Shown here: positions 34,881 to 44,451 of the stretch, one piece after another
Layout: each line of letters begins with the position of its first letter
How positions within the stretch are numbered: position 1 is the stretch's first letter
From: Oscillospiraceae bacterium
GTDB lineage: Bacteria > Bacillota > Clostridia > Oscillospirales > QAMX01
NCBI GenBank assembly: GCA_015067715.1
Contig: SVLY01000003.1
Location: forward strand, 1-64,000
DNA length: 64,000 nt
Direction of reading: 5' to 3'
Made by a program: the position numbers and the translations under genes
Notes under the pieces: generated by a model
Told to the model about the DNA's origin: nothing
Databases searched by the model: none
What the model saw: only the letters and a program-made list of their open reading frames with translations

Positions 34881-37574
34881 ATGGGGCAGAAAGATCCGGG
34901 CAAAATGGAAAAAATCACTGATTTCTTCAAAAAAATAGATCCCCGCCGCAACAGCCGCTTCGTCCGCACGGTGGACACCATGACCTACGGCTTTTCCCTT
35001 GCGGCAAAGATCTTCATAAGCATTCTTTTCGTTATCCTCTTCACCGGCGTGATATGCGTGGGTGTTTTCGGCATATACGTTAAAAACCACCTTCAGCCCA
35101 TGGCGGAGATAGACATCGCCTCCATCAGCATGAACTACACCTCCGTGGTCTACTACACCGACGAGAACACCGGCGCCGAGGTGGAGCTTGAGCGGCTCTA
35201 CGGCACGGAAAACCGCGTGTGGGCCAATTACGAGGTCATTCCCCAGGACCTTAAGGACGCCTTCATCGCCATAGAGGACGAACGCTTCATGAGCCACAAG
35301 GGCGTTGACTGGAAGCGTACCGTCGCCGCAACGGTGAACCTGGTCCTGCCCTATTCCAGCGGCTTTGGCGGTTCAACCATAACCCAGCAGCTTGTCAAAA
35401 ACATCACCGGCGACGACGAGGTCACCATCCAGCGAAAGGTGCTTGAGATACTCCGCGCTCTGGACCTTGAGCGAAAGCTCTCAAAGGAAGAGATACTTGA
35501 AATGTATCTCAACACCATCAACCTCAGCCAGGGCTGCTACGGCGTTTCCAGCGCGGCCTACGTCTATTTCGGAAAGAGCGTAAGCGACCTCAGCCTTGCC
35601 CAGTGCGCCTGTATTGCAGGCATAACCAACAGTCCCACCTATTACGACCCCTTCCAGAACCCGGACAACAACAAGGAGCGTCAGGAGCTCATCCTTGGCA
35701 AAATGCTTGAGCTGGGCTCCATAACCCGGGAGGAATACGCCGCGGCCATGACCGAGGAGCTTGACTTCCGCACCGAGGACGACGACGTTACCGATACCTC
35801 CGGCGTTCAGTCATATTTCACCGACCTGCTCATAAGCGAGCTCATCGAGGATTTCCAGACGGAGCTGGGCTACAGCTCCACCATGGCCTACAAGCTTCTC
35901 TACGCCGGCGGCCTGAGGATCGAGTCCACCATAGACCCCCGCGTTCAGTCCACCCTTGAGAGCGTTTACGAAAACCGGGAGAATTTCCCCCGTGTTAAGG
36001 GCACCACCCAGCTTGAGTCCGCCATGGTCATTATGTCCTCCGACGGCTATCTTCGGGGCATCGTTGGCGGCATAGGCCAGAAGAGCGGCAACCTTGTTCT
36101 GAACCGCGCTCTTGCGGCACGCCAGCCGGGCTCGGCCATAAAGCCCCTTTCGGCCTACGCTCCCGCTCTGGAATACGGGCTTATCACCCCCTATTCCGTG
36201 CTCGACGATTCCCCCTCAAAATACATCTCCTCCACGGGAGCGCTGGTTGAGGGCGAATCCGTTATTCTTCTCAACGACTCGTCCATAACCTCGTGGCCCT
36301 CCAACAGCGACGATACCTACCGGGGGCTGATGAGCGTTACCGAGGCAATGGAGCGCTCCACCAACACCGTTCCCGTACGGGTGCTGGACATGATGACTCT
36401 GGACACCGCCTTTGACTTTGCCACCGAGCGTTTCCACCTCTCCCTCATCCGGGACGAGATACGAAACGACGTTTTCTGCACCGACCTTACCTACAGCGCC
36501 CTTGCCCTGGGCGGCCTTTCCTACGGCGTGAGCCTTCTGGAGATGACCGCGGCTTACGTGCCCTTCGTTAACGACGGCGTTTACAGCGACCCCACCACCT
36601 ATACCAGAGTCTACGACTCCGACGGTAACCTTATCCTTGACAACACCGACCGGGACTCCATTGCAGTTTCCGCCGAGACCGCCTATTACATGACCGAAAT
36701 GCTCCAGTCCGCCGTTGAAAACGGCACCGGCGCCGCCGCGGCCATTCCCGGCATGGCGGTGGGCGGAAAGACCGGCACCACCTCCAACGACTACGACCGC
36801 TGGTTCATGGGCGTCACCCCCTACTACGTGGGCGGCGTATGGGTGGGCTTTGACCGCAACAAGACCATCGGCCTTGACTACAACCCCGCTGTCACCGTCT
36901 GGCAGGACGTTATGGAGCTTTTGCACGAAAATCTTCCCTCCGCCGAATTTGAAGCCCGAAGCGACCTTGTCACCTGCTCTTACTGCATGGACAGCGGCGG
37001 AATACCCACCGAAAGCTGTAAAAACGACCCCAGAGGCTCAAGGATCGCCACCGGCGAATTCTTTGAGACCGACGCCCCCACCACCGTCTGCACGACCCAC
37101 GTGGACGTAAAGCTCTGCCCCGATACGGGCAAGATCTGCACGGACTACTGCAACCGGTCAGACGCCCGTGTGGTGACAAGGCTGAACCTGTACAGATATT
37201 TTGCCATTCCCAACGTTGAGGTGGCGGACGAGGGCTGGTGCGTCCACTACGACGACGCCATAAGCGACCGCGTGCGCACCTATTATTTCCCGGCCATCTC
37301 CCCCGACCCCGTGCAAAAGGCTCTGGCCGGTGAGTGCCATCTCCACATTGCGCCGGTATCCACCAGAGCTTCCTCCACCAAGCCCCGCACCACCCGCGCG
37401 CCCATGAACACCCCCAGAGTTATGACCGTTATAACCACCACCACCGAGGAGACCACCCTGCCCCCCGAGACAACGGCAGTTCCCCCCGGCGGAAGCGAGG
37501 GCAGTATCGTTCCCGGCGGCTCCACCTCCGGCGGCGGCGGAGGAAGCGGACTTCCCGAACCGCCTCCGGCATAA
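34881..37574 (+). CDS. class A penicillin-binding protein
   Basis: 897 residues. One membrane helix (about 42-66) leads to a glycosyltransferase 51 domain, with catalytic Glu132 in IEDERFMSHKG and GGSTITQQLVKN. The transpeptidase domain follows with SAIK (Ser418), STN (493-495) and KTG (630-632). The last 190 residues have about eight Cys, then a Thr/Pro/Gly-rich tail. It polymerises and cross-links peptidoglycan outside the cell. The start is ATG 34881 or 34905; neither has a strong ribosome site. murB follows after 20 bases. Confidence 0.95.
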   Translation: MGQKDPGKMEKITDFFKKIDPRRNSRFVRTVDTMTYGFSLAAKIFISILFVILFTGVICVGVFGIYVKNHLQPMAEIDIASISMNYTSVVYYTDENTGAEVELERLYGTENRVWANYEVIPQDLKDAFIAIEDERFMSHKGVDWKRTVAATVNLVLPYSSGFGGSTITQQLVKNITGDDEVTIQRKVLEILRALDLERKLSKEEILEMYLNTINLSQGCYGVSSAAYVYFGKSVSDLSLAQCACIAGITNSPTYYDPFQNPDNNKERQELILGKMLELGSITREEYAAAMTEELDFRTEDDDVTDTSGVQSYFTDLLISELIEDFQTELGYSSTMAYKLLYAGGLRIESTIDPRVQSTLESVYENRENFPRVKGTTQLESAMVIMSSDGYLRGIVGGIGQKSGNLVLNRALAARQPGSAIKPLSAYAPALEYGLITPYSVLDDSPSKYISSTGALVEGESVILLNDSSITSWPSNSDDTYRGLMSVTEAMERSTNTVPVRVLDMMTLDTAFDFATERFHLSLIRDEIRNDVFCTDLTYSALALGGLSYGVSLLEMTAAYVPFVNDGVYSDPTTYTRVYDSDGNLILDNTDRDSIAVSAETAYYMTEMLQSAVENGTGAAAAIPGMAVGGKTGTTSNDYDRWFMGVTPYYVGGVWVGFDRNKTIGLDYNPAVTVWQDVMELLHENLPSAEFEARSDLVTCSYCMDSGGIPTESCKNDPRGSRIATGEFFETDAPTTVCTTHVDVKLCPDTGKICTDYCNRSDARVVTRLNLYRYFAIPNVEVADEGWCVHYDDAISDRVRTYYFPAISPDPVQKALAGECHLHIAPVSTRASSTKPRTTRAPMNTPRVMTVITTTTEETTLPPETTAVPPGGSEGSIVPGGSTSGGGGGSGLPEPPPA

Positions 37575-37594
37575 ATTTAAAGGAGAACAGACCC

Positions 37595-38512
37595 ATGACT
37601 CTTCCCGTTGAAGAAATTAAAAAGGCCGTCGGGGCGGAAAACCTGCTCACAGGGGAGCCCCTTTCCCGTCACACCTCCTTTCACATCGGGGGAGAGTGTA
37701 CCATTGCCCTGCCCCGGAGCCCGGAGGCCTTCGCGGAGCTTTTCAGCCTTTCAAAAAGGCTTGGCTTTCCCGTTTTCGTCCTTGGCAACGGCACCAACGT
37801 CCTCGCATCGGACGACGGCTGGGACGGGCTGGTCATAAAAACAAAGGGACTTTCAAAAATCGGGATAAACGGCAACACCGTCACCGCAGGGGGTGGGGCT
37901 TTGCTCTCACGAACCGCCGTTGCCGCCGCTACGTCGGGGCTTTCGGGGCTTGAATTTGCCCACGGGATCCCCGGAAGCGTCGGCGGAGCCGTTGCCATGA
38001 ACGCCGGAGCCTACGGCGGAGAGATGAGCTCCGTCGTGCGCCGTACCCTGTGCATTACCCCGGAGGGAAATACCCTCACCCTGTCCGGGGCTGACCATCA
38101 CTTCGGCTACCGCCACAGCGCCGTCATCGAAACCCCCGGCACGGTGGTGCTGGAGACGGAAATTGAGCTGACCCCGGGAAACCGGGAGGATATAGAAGAG
38201 ACCATGCGCGCTCTGGCCGCAAAGCGAAAGGCCAGCCAGCCCCTTGAGCTTCCCAGCGCGGGAAGCGTTTTCAAGCGCCCCCAGGGACATTTCGTTGGCG
38301 CAATGGTTCAGGAGCTGGGCCTCAAGGGCCGCACCGTCGGCGGAGCTCAGGTCTCGGAAAAACACGCCGGGTTCATCGTTAACGTGGGCGGCGCCACCGC
38401 CGCAGACGTGCTGGACCTCATTGGCATCGTAAGAAGCGAGGTTCAAAAGGCCTTTGGAGTATGCCTTGAGTGCGAGATCCGTCCCCTTGGTTTGGGACGG
38501 GAGGAGATCTGA
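37595..38512 (+). CDS. murB: UDP-N-acetylenolpyruvoylglucosamine reductase
   Basis: 305 residues, type IIa length. RHTSFHIGGE and FVLGNGTNVLASD mark the FAD-binding region, GIPGSVGGAVAMNAGAYGGE the conserved core, and LPSAGSVFKRP the catalytic Ser loop. It reduces UDP-GlcNAc-enolpyruvate to UDP-MurNAc with NADPH. ATG 37595 has AAAGGAG in front; longer frames read through the PBP. Its stop overlaps the start of whiA (TGATG), so the two are translationally coupled. Confidence 0.96.
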   Translation: MTLPVEEIKKAVGAENLLTGEPLSRHTSFHIGGECTIALPRSPEAFAELFSLSKRLGFPVFVLGNGTNVLASDDGWDGLVIKTKGLSKIGINGNTVTAGGGALLSRTAVAAATSGLSGLEFAHGIPGSVGGAVAMNAGAYGGEMSSVVRRTLCITPEGNTLTLSGADHHFGYRHSAVIETPGTVVLETEIELTPGNREDIEETMRALAAKRKASQPLELPSAGSVFKRPQGHFVGAMVQELGLKGRTVGGAQVSEKHAGFIVNVGGATAADVLDLIGIVRSEVQKAFGVCLECEIRPLGLGREEI

Positions 38513-39429
38513 TGTCTTTTTCTTCCGAAGTAAAAAACGAGCTCTGCAAGATCTGGCCGGCCAAGCCCTGCTGCGCCCTTGCAGAGCTTTACGGCATGCT
38601 TTTGTACGCAAGCCAGCTTTCCGACCGGGAGATACGCATATACACCGCCACCCCCAGACTTGGCAAAAAGCTTATCCAGCTCTCCGCCGCCGCTCTTGGC
38701 CACAGCCTTCCCTGGGAGATAAGCTCCGGCAACACCGGCAGAAGCTCCCTGAGCCTCACGGACGTTTCCGCCGTGAGAGAGCTTTGCCGCAGATTTGACT
38801 ACGACTGCACCCACGGGGTGATCTGGCACTTAAACGGCTGGCACATTATCGACGACTGCTGCCGGGACGCTTTTCTTCGGGGAATGTTTTTGACCGGGGG
38901 CTACGTTGCCGACCCGGAAACCGGCTATTCAATCGAGCTCTCCGGCACCCACGCCGCCTTAGCTCGGGAAATATCCGCCCTTTTGGGGGAGATGGATATG
39001 CTCCCGGGCTATGTCCGCCGCCGGGACGAGCACGTGCTGTATTATAAGGATGCGGACAGTATAGAAGCCTTTCTCACCCACGCCGGAGCCCACCACGGGG
39101 TGATACGGCTCATGGAGGCACGGGTGATACGGGACATGAGAAACCGCATTAACCGAAAGGTGAACTGCGAGACCTCCAACCTCATGCGGACGGTGGAAAA
39201 GGCCGGAGACCATATGGAAGCCATCGAAAAGATCCGCGCCGCAGGAAAGCTTGGGGACCTTGAGCCGGGACTTCTCCAGGCCGTGCGTCTGAGAGAGGAA
39301 TATCCCGACGCCTCCCTTGCAGAGCTTGCGGCAATGTGTGAGCCGCCAATATCAAAATCAGGATTCAACCACAGAATGAAAAAGCTGGAGGCCATCGCCT
39401 CCGCCCTTTCCGGGAGAACACAGGAATGA
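38512..39429 (+). CDS. whiA: WhiA-type DNA-binding regulator
   Basis: 305 residues: a degenerate LAGLIDADG homing-endonuclease fold (DDCCRDAFLRGMFLTGGYV and CALAELYGMLL) followed by a C-terminal helix-turn-helix (SLAELAAMCEPPISKSGFNHRMKKL). WhiA influences cell division and chromosome segregation in Firmicutes and sporulation in actinomycetes. ATG 38512 follows GGAGG and overlaps murB. rapZ and yvcK, the usual neighbours, are absent between murB and whiA. dnaE overlaps by four bases. Confidence 0.95.
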   Translation: MSFSSEVKNELCKIWPAKPCCALAELYGMLLYASQLSDREIRIYTATPRLGKKLIQLSAAALGHSLPWEISSGNTGRSSLSLTDVSAVRELCRRFDYDCTHGVIWHLNGWHIIDDCCRDAFLRGMFLTGGYVADPETGYSIELSGTHAALAREISALLGEMDMLPGYVRRRDEHVLYYKDADSIEAFLTHAGAHHGVIRLMEARVIRDMRNRINRKVNCETSNLMRTVEKAGDHMEAIEKIRAAGKLGDLEPGLLQAVRLREEYPDASLAELAAMCEPPISKSGFNHRMKKLEAIASALSGRTQE

Positions 39430-42400
39430 ACGATTTCGTACACCTTCACGTACATAGCGAATACAGTCTTCTGGACGGTGCCTGCCGCATCAGCGAGTCC
39501 GTTCTGCGGGCGAAAGAGATGGGGCAGAAGGCCCTTGCCATCACCGACCACGGCGCAATGTACGGGGTCTACGATTTCTGGAAGGCCGCAAAGGATGCGG
39601 GCATAAAGCCCATTATCGGCTGTGAGGTCTACCTCGCCCCCAGAAGCCGCTTCGACCGCACCTACGACCGGGATTCCGAGGCCGAGCATCTGGTTTTGCT
39701 CTGCGAAAACGGCGAGGGCTACAAAAACCTTATGAAAATGGTAAGCCTTGCCTGGACGGAAGGCTTTTACATAAAGCCCCGTGTGGACATGGAGCTTATC
39801 CGGAGCTGTTCAAAGGGGCTTATCTGCCTTTCTGCCTGCATTGCCGGGCGTATCCCCCGGCTTATCTTAAAGGGGCAGTACGAAAAGGCAAAGGCCTTTG
39901 CCCTTGAGCTGGAGGGCATCTTCGGCAGGGGAAACTTTTACCTTGAAATGCAGGACCACGGTATTCCCGAGCAGAAGACCGTTAACGCCGCAATACTCCG
40001 GCTTCACGCCGAGACCGGCATTCCCCTTGTTGCCACCAACGACGCCCACTACGTAAAGCGTGAAAACGCCGAGCTTCAGGACGTTCTCATGTGCATCCAA
40101 ACGGTGAAAAAGCTGGACGACAAGGACAGAATGCGCTTTGAGAGCAGCGAGTTTTACCTTAAATCCGGGGACGAAATGGCCGCCCTCTTCCCATCCACCC
40201 CCCAGGCTTTGGAAAATACCGTGAAAATTGCCGACCGCTGTAACGTGGAGTTTGGCTTTACGGGCTATATCCAGCCCGTTTTCCCCCTGCCCGAGGGCTG
40301 GACGGACAGCGCCGAATACCTTCGCGAGCGCTGTAACCGGGGCTTTTTGCGGCGTTACGGTGAAAACGCCCCCCAAAAATACCGGGAGAGGCTTGAATAC
40401 GAGCTTTCGGTCATAATCGGCATGGGCTTCCCGGACTATTACCTCATTGTTGCGGACTACGTTAACCACGCCAAGGAAGTTGGCATTCCCGTTGGCCCCG
40501 GCCGCGGAAGCGGCGCCGGAAGCATTGCGGCGTACTGCATGGGCATAACGGATATCTGCCCCATGAAATACGACCTGCCCTTCGAGCGCTTTCTCAACCC
40601 CGAGCGTGTCTCCATGCCGGACTTCGACGTGGACTTTTGCCCCAAGCGCCGGGGCGAGATGATAGACTATATGGTGGAGCGCTACGGCGCAGACCACGTG
40701 TCGCAGATCATCACCTTCGGCACCATGGCCGCCCGCGCGGTCATCCGGGACGTTGGCAGAGTGCTGGACGTGCCCTACGCCGAGGTGGACAAAATTGCAA
40801 AGCTCATTCCAAACGAGCTCCACATTACAATAGAAAAAGCCCTTGAAAAGACCGCACCCCTCCGGGAGCTCTACGAGAGCGACGCCACGGTAAAGCGGCT
40901 TATCGACCTTGCAAAGGGTCTTGAGGGTATGCCCAGAAACGCCTCCACCCACGCCGCAGGCCTTGTGGTCACACCCCGTCCCACCGTGGAGTACGTTCCC
41001 CTTGCCAAAAACGACGAGGCCGTTGTCACCCAGTTCCCCATGAACACCGTTGCGGATCTGGGACTTGTAAAGATGGACTTTTTGGGGCTCAGAAACCTCA
41101 CCATCATCGGCGACACAGTCCGCCAGATAAAAAAGCGCGTTCCCTCCTTTGAGATCGAAAGCATTCCCGACGACGATGCCGAGACCTTTAAAATGCTGGC
41201 CGAAGGCCGCACCTGCGGAGTTTTCCAGCTTGAAAGCTCCGGCATGACCGGGGTCGCGGTGAGCCTGAAGGCTCAGTCCGTTGAAGAGATCTCCGCCGTT
41301 ATCGCCCTTTACCGCCCGGGTCCCATGGAACAGATCCCGAAATACATCGAAGGCAAGTTCCACCCCGAGCGTGTCACCTACCGACACCCCCTGCTTAAAG
41401 ACGTGCTTGGCATAACCTACGGCTGTCCGCTGTACCAGGAGCAGGTCATGGAGATCTTCCGCTCCCTTGGGGGCTATTCTCTGGGACACGCAGACATTGT
41501 CCGCCGCGCCATAAGCAAAAAGAAAATGTCCGTGTTGGAGCACGAAAAAAACAGCTTTATCTACGGCAACGAGGCCGAAGGCGTTCCCGGCTGTCCCGCA
41601 AAGGGCATAGACGAGGCCACAGCCCGTGCCATTTTCGAGGATATCGAAAGCTTTGCCAGCTACGGCTTCAACAAGGCCCACTCTGCGGCCTATGCCATGG
41701 TGAGCTACCAGACCGCCTATCTCAAATGCCACTACCCCGGAGAATATATGGGCGCCCTGCTCTCAAGCGTTCTGGACAACGCCGGCAAGGTTGCGGAATA
41801 TTCCGCCGAGTGCAAGGCCATGGGGATCTCCGTTCTGCCTCCCAACGTCAACAAAAGCGAGGACGGCTTCGTCGTTGAGGACGGAAACATTCGTTTCGGC
41901 CTCGTGGCCATCAAAAACGTGGGCATGAAGCTCATACTCGACCTTGTTGCCGAGCGGAACAAAAACGGCCCCTTTACCGGCTTTGGGGATTTTATAACCC
42001 GTATGTGCGAGTACGATTTCAACAAGCGCGCCGCAGAGAGCCTTATACGCTGCGGAGCCTGCGATTGCTTCGGGCTTTACCGCAGTCAGATGATGGCCAT
42101 GTTCGAGGGGCTCATCGAGTCTGCCGTCCACGCAAAGGCCAGCCGCATTGAGAACCAGTTCATGCTCTTCGAGGAAGAGGAGCTTCCCCAGGTGACCGAA
42201 CCCGTTCCCCCCAGAATGGAAGAGTTTACCCGCCGGGACCTTTTGCTCATGGAAAAGGAGACCGCCGGGATCTACCTCTCCGGCCACCCCCTGGACGAAT
42301 ACGCCCGGGACTTCGAGGTCAGCCGCACCCTGCCCCTTTCGGAGATCATCGGCGAGGCCAACCCCGAGGAGGACGAGTACGGTGAAGGCCTGCGGGGCAA

Positions 42401-43037
42401 TATGAGCTACGACGGAAAGATCGTCACCGTTGGCGGCATCGTCACCTCCGTCAAGCAGAAATCCACCAAAAACAGCCAGCTCATGGCCTTCGTCGGGTTT
42501 GAGGACCTCACCGGAAGCCTTGAAATGCTGGTCTTCCCCAAGGTTCTGGCAAGCTTTGGGGGATATATCCGCGCGGACAACGCCGTTGTCGTAAAGGCAA
42601 GGGTGAGCATTCGCGAGGGCGAGGATCCAAAGCTTATCTGCGAGGAGTGCCGCCCGGCACGTCCCGCAAAAATGGTTGAGGAGGAGCTTGCCGCCGAAGC
42701 TCAAAGGCACGCCGCAGAGCCCGAACGTAACAGACGCCCCGAGCCCGACGAGTCCAACCGCACCACCATCTTCGACCGTCCCGCTCCCCCAAGACCCGCT
42801 CCGCCCCGGGAAGAAAACCGAAAGCTTTTCCTCCGGGTGGAAAAAGAAGATCCCGCGCTTTTCAAACGCCTTAAGGGGCTTTTCCAGATGTTCCCGGGAG
42901 AAATACCGGTCATCATCTGGGTGAGCTCCACAAACCGCAGGCTTTCCGGCGGCGCAGATAACACCGTTTGCGCAGACGAGCGCTTTATTTCGGAGCTTAT
43001 ACGCCTTTTGGGTCAGGGAAGCGCCATAATAAAGTGA
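39426..43037 (+). CDS. dnaE: DNA polymerase III subunit alpha (DnaE type)
   Basis: 1203 residues. An N-terminal PHP domain (HVHSEYSLLDGACRI) precedes the palm with PDFDVDFCPKR near 397-407, which holds catalytic Asp residues, and GPGRGSGAGSIAAYC before it. The C-terminal part has helix-hairpin-helix and OB domains (VTVGGIVTSVKQK) and a variable Pro/Arg-rich stretch near 1085-1135. DnaE extends primers at the replication fork, where in Firmicutes PolC does most synthesis. Overlap ATGA with whiA. The whiA-dnaE order is known from Clostridia. Confidence 0.97.
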   Translation: MNDFVHLHVHSEYSLLDGACRISESVLRAKEMGQKALAITDHGAMYGVYDFWKAAKDAGIKPIIGCEVYLAPRSRFDRTYDRDSEAEHLVLLCENGEGYKNLMKMVSLAWTEGFYIKPRVDMELIRSCSKGLICLSACIAGRIPRLILKGQYEKAKAFALELEGIFGRGNFYLEMQDHGIPEQKTVNAAILRLHAETGIPLVATNDAHYVKRENAELQDVLMCIQTVKKLDDKDRMRFESSEFYLKSGDEMAALFPSTPQALENTVKIADRCNVEFGFTGYIQPVFPLPEGWTDSAEYLRERCNRGFLRRYGENAPQKYRERLEYELSVIIGMGFPDYYLIVADYVNHAKEVGIPVGPGRGSGAGSIAAYCMGITDICPMKYDLPFERFLNPERVSMPDFDVDFCPKRRGEMIDYMVERYGADHVSQIITFGTMAARAVIRDVGRVLDVPYAEVDKIAKLIPNELHITIEKALEKTAPLRELYESDATVKRLIDLAKGLEGMPRNASTHAAGLVVTPRPTVEYVPLAKNDEAVVTQFPMNTVADLGLVKMDFLGLRNLTIIGDTVRQIKKRVPSFEIESIPDDDAETFKMLAEGRTCGVFQLESSGMTGVAVSLKAQSVEEISAVIALYRPGPMEQIPKYIEGKFHPERVTYRHPLLKDVLGITYGCPLYQEQVMEIFRSLGGYSLGHADIVRRAISKKKMSVLEHEKNSFIYGNEAEGVPGCPAKGIDEATARAIFEDIESFASYGFNKAHSAAYAMVSYQTAYLKCHYPGEYMGALLSSVLDNAGKVAEYSAECKAMGISVLPPNVNKSEDGFVVEDGNIRFGLVAIKNVGMKLILDLVAERNKNGPFTGFGDFITRMCEYDFNKRAAESLIRCGACDCFGLYRSQMMAMFEGLIESAVHAKASRIENQFMLFEEEELPQVTEPVPPRMEEFTRRDLLLMEKETAGIYLSGHPLDEYARDFEVSRTLPLSEIIGEANPEEDEYGEGLRGNMSYDGKIVTVGGIVTSVKQKSTKNSQLMAFVGFEDLTGSLEMLVFPKVLASFGGYIRADNAVVVKARVSIREGEDPKLICEECRPARPAKMVEEELAAEAQRHAAEPERNRRPEPDESNRTTIFDRPAPPRPAPPREENRKLFLRVEKEDPALFKRLKGLFQMFPGEIPVIIWVSSTNRRLSGGADNTVCADERFISELIRLLGQGSAIIK

Positions 43038-43044
43038 TTTTCGG

Positions 43045-43073
43045 TTGACGGAACCGCCATATTACGATATAAT
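43045..43073 (+). promoter_or_regulatory. promoter of dnaB-tilS-hpt-ftsH operon
   Basis: TTGACG (43045-43050), 17-base spacer, TATAAT (43068-43073). Confidence 0.8.
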
Positions 43074-43110
43074 ATAATTTACCCCTCGGGAAAGGAGAGA
43101 TCGCGACAAA

Positions 43111-44451
43111 ATGGAAGACCTGGTACTCAGAAGGCAGCCCTACAGCGCCGAAGCGGAACAGGCTGTGCTGGGAAGCATACTTATCGACTCCGCAACGGTG
43201 GCAACCGCCGTTTCTATGCTGAAGACAGACGATTTTTATATTCCCGAAAACGCGAAAATATTCGATACCCTCGTTTCAATGTTTACAGGGGGCGAAAAGA
43301 TAGACCCCATAACCCTGCTGGACAAGCTCAAGGAGCTTGAGCTCTACGACGACGCAGGAGGAAGATCCTACCTCTACAAGATCATGGAGGCAACGCCCTC
43401 TGCGGTGAACATCGAGGCCTACGCCGCCATCGTAAAGGACAAGGCAAAGCTCCGCAAGCTGGCCGAGGTCACCGGCGAGGCAAACACCCGCGCCATGGGC
43501 GAGGTGGGCTCCGTATCCGAACAGCTTGAAACTCTGGAGCAGCAGCTTTTTGAGCTTCGCGGCGAGAGAAGCGGAGCGGGACTCGTGCCCATCCGGGAGG
43601 CGCTCAACGACAGCCTTCGGGAAATGAAGGAGCTGGCAGGCCAGGGAGGCAAGCTTCCCGGTCTTCCCACGGGCTTCCGCGACCTTGACTTTTACATTTC
43701 CGGCCTGAACCGTTCCGACCTTATAATCCTTGCCGCCCGACCGGGCGTTGGCAAGACCTCCGTCGCCCTCAACATCGCCCGTTACGCCGCAGAGGCCGGG
43801 GAGGGCAAAAACGTTCTCCTCTTCAACCTTGAGATGAGCCGCGTTCAGCTGGTTCAGAGAATGCTCTCCAGCGAGGCTCTGGTCGAGCTGGGCAAGCTCC
43901 GCACCGCCAACATGGTGCGGGACGAGTGGGACAGGCTTGTGGCCGGCGCACTGAAGCTGGCAAAGCTTCCCATTTACGTGGACGATACCTCAAACATCAC
44001 CGTTGCCGAGATAAAGGCCCGTGTCCGCCGGGTGCGGGACGTGGGCCTGGTGGTCATAGACTACCTCCAGCTCATCAAGGGCGGCCGAAAGGACGGTAAC
44101 CGCGTTCTTGAGGTCAGCGATATCAGCCGTTCCTTAAAGATCATGGCAAAGGAGCTTAACATTCCCGTGCTCTGCCTTGCCCAGCTCTCCCGCGCATCGG
44201 AACAGCGCAAGGACGATCCCAAGCCCAAGCTCTCCGACCTTCGTGACTCCGGCGCCATCGAACAGGACGCGGACATCGTTCTCTTCCTCTACCGCGACGA
44301 GCAATACCACCCGGACACCGCAGAAAAGAACGTCTGCGACTGTATAATCGCCAAAAACCGCCACGGTCAGTGCAACACGGTTCAGTTCCAGTGGCAGGGT
44401 CAGTTCACACGCTTTACAATGCGTGACAGAATACATGAAAAGCCACAGTAA
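43111..44451 (+). CDS. dnaB: replicative DNA helicase DnaB
   Basis: 446 residues (called DnaC in Bacillus). The N-terminal hexamerisation domain (AEQAVLGSILIDSATV) is joined to a RecA-like domain with Walker A ARPGVGKTS (209-217), Walker B VVIDYLQLI and the DnaB motif LSDLRDSGAIEQDAD. It unwinds DNA at the replication fork. An AAAGGAGAG ribosome site precedes the ATG. tilS begins inside its last codons in another frame. Confidence 0.97.
   Translation: MEDLVLRRQPYSAEAEQAVLGSILIDSATVATAVSMLKTDDFYIPENAKIFDTLVSMFTGGEKIDPITLLDKLKELELYDDAGGRSYLYKIMEATPSAVNIEAYAAIVKDKAKLRKLAEVTGEANTRAMGEVGSVSEQLETLEQQLFELRGERSGAGLVPIREALNDSLREMKELAGQGGKLPGLPTGFRDLDFYISGLNRSDLIILAARPGVGKTSVALNIARYAAEAGEGKNVLLFNLEMSRVQLVQRMLSSEALVELGKLRTANMVRDEWDRLVAGALKLAKLPIYVDDTSNITVAEIKARVRRVRDVGLVVIDYLQLIKGGRKDGNRVLEVSDISRSLKIMAKELNIPVLCLAQLSRASEQRKDDPKPKLSDLRDSGAIEQDADIVLFLYRDEQYHPDTAEKNVCDCIIAKNRHGQCNTVQFQWQGQFTRFTMRDRIHEKPQ

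Noticed and set aside
39867-41732. 621-codon open frame antisense to dnaE
   Set aside because: Shadow frame of a firmly identified gene.
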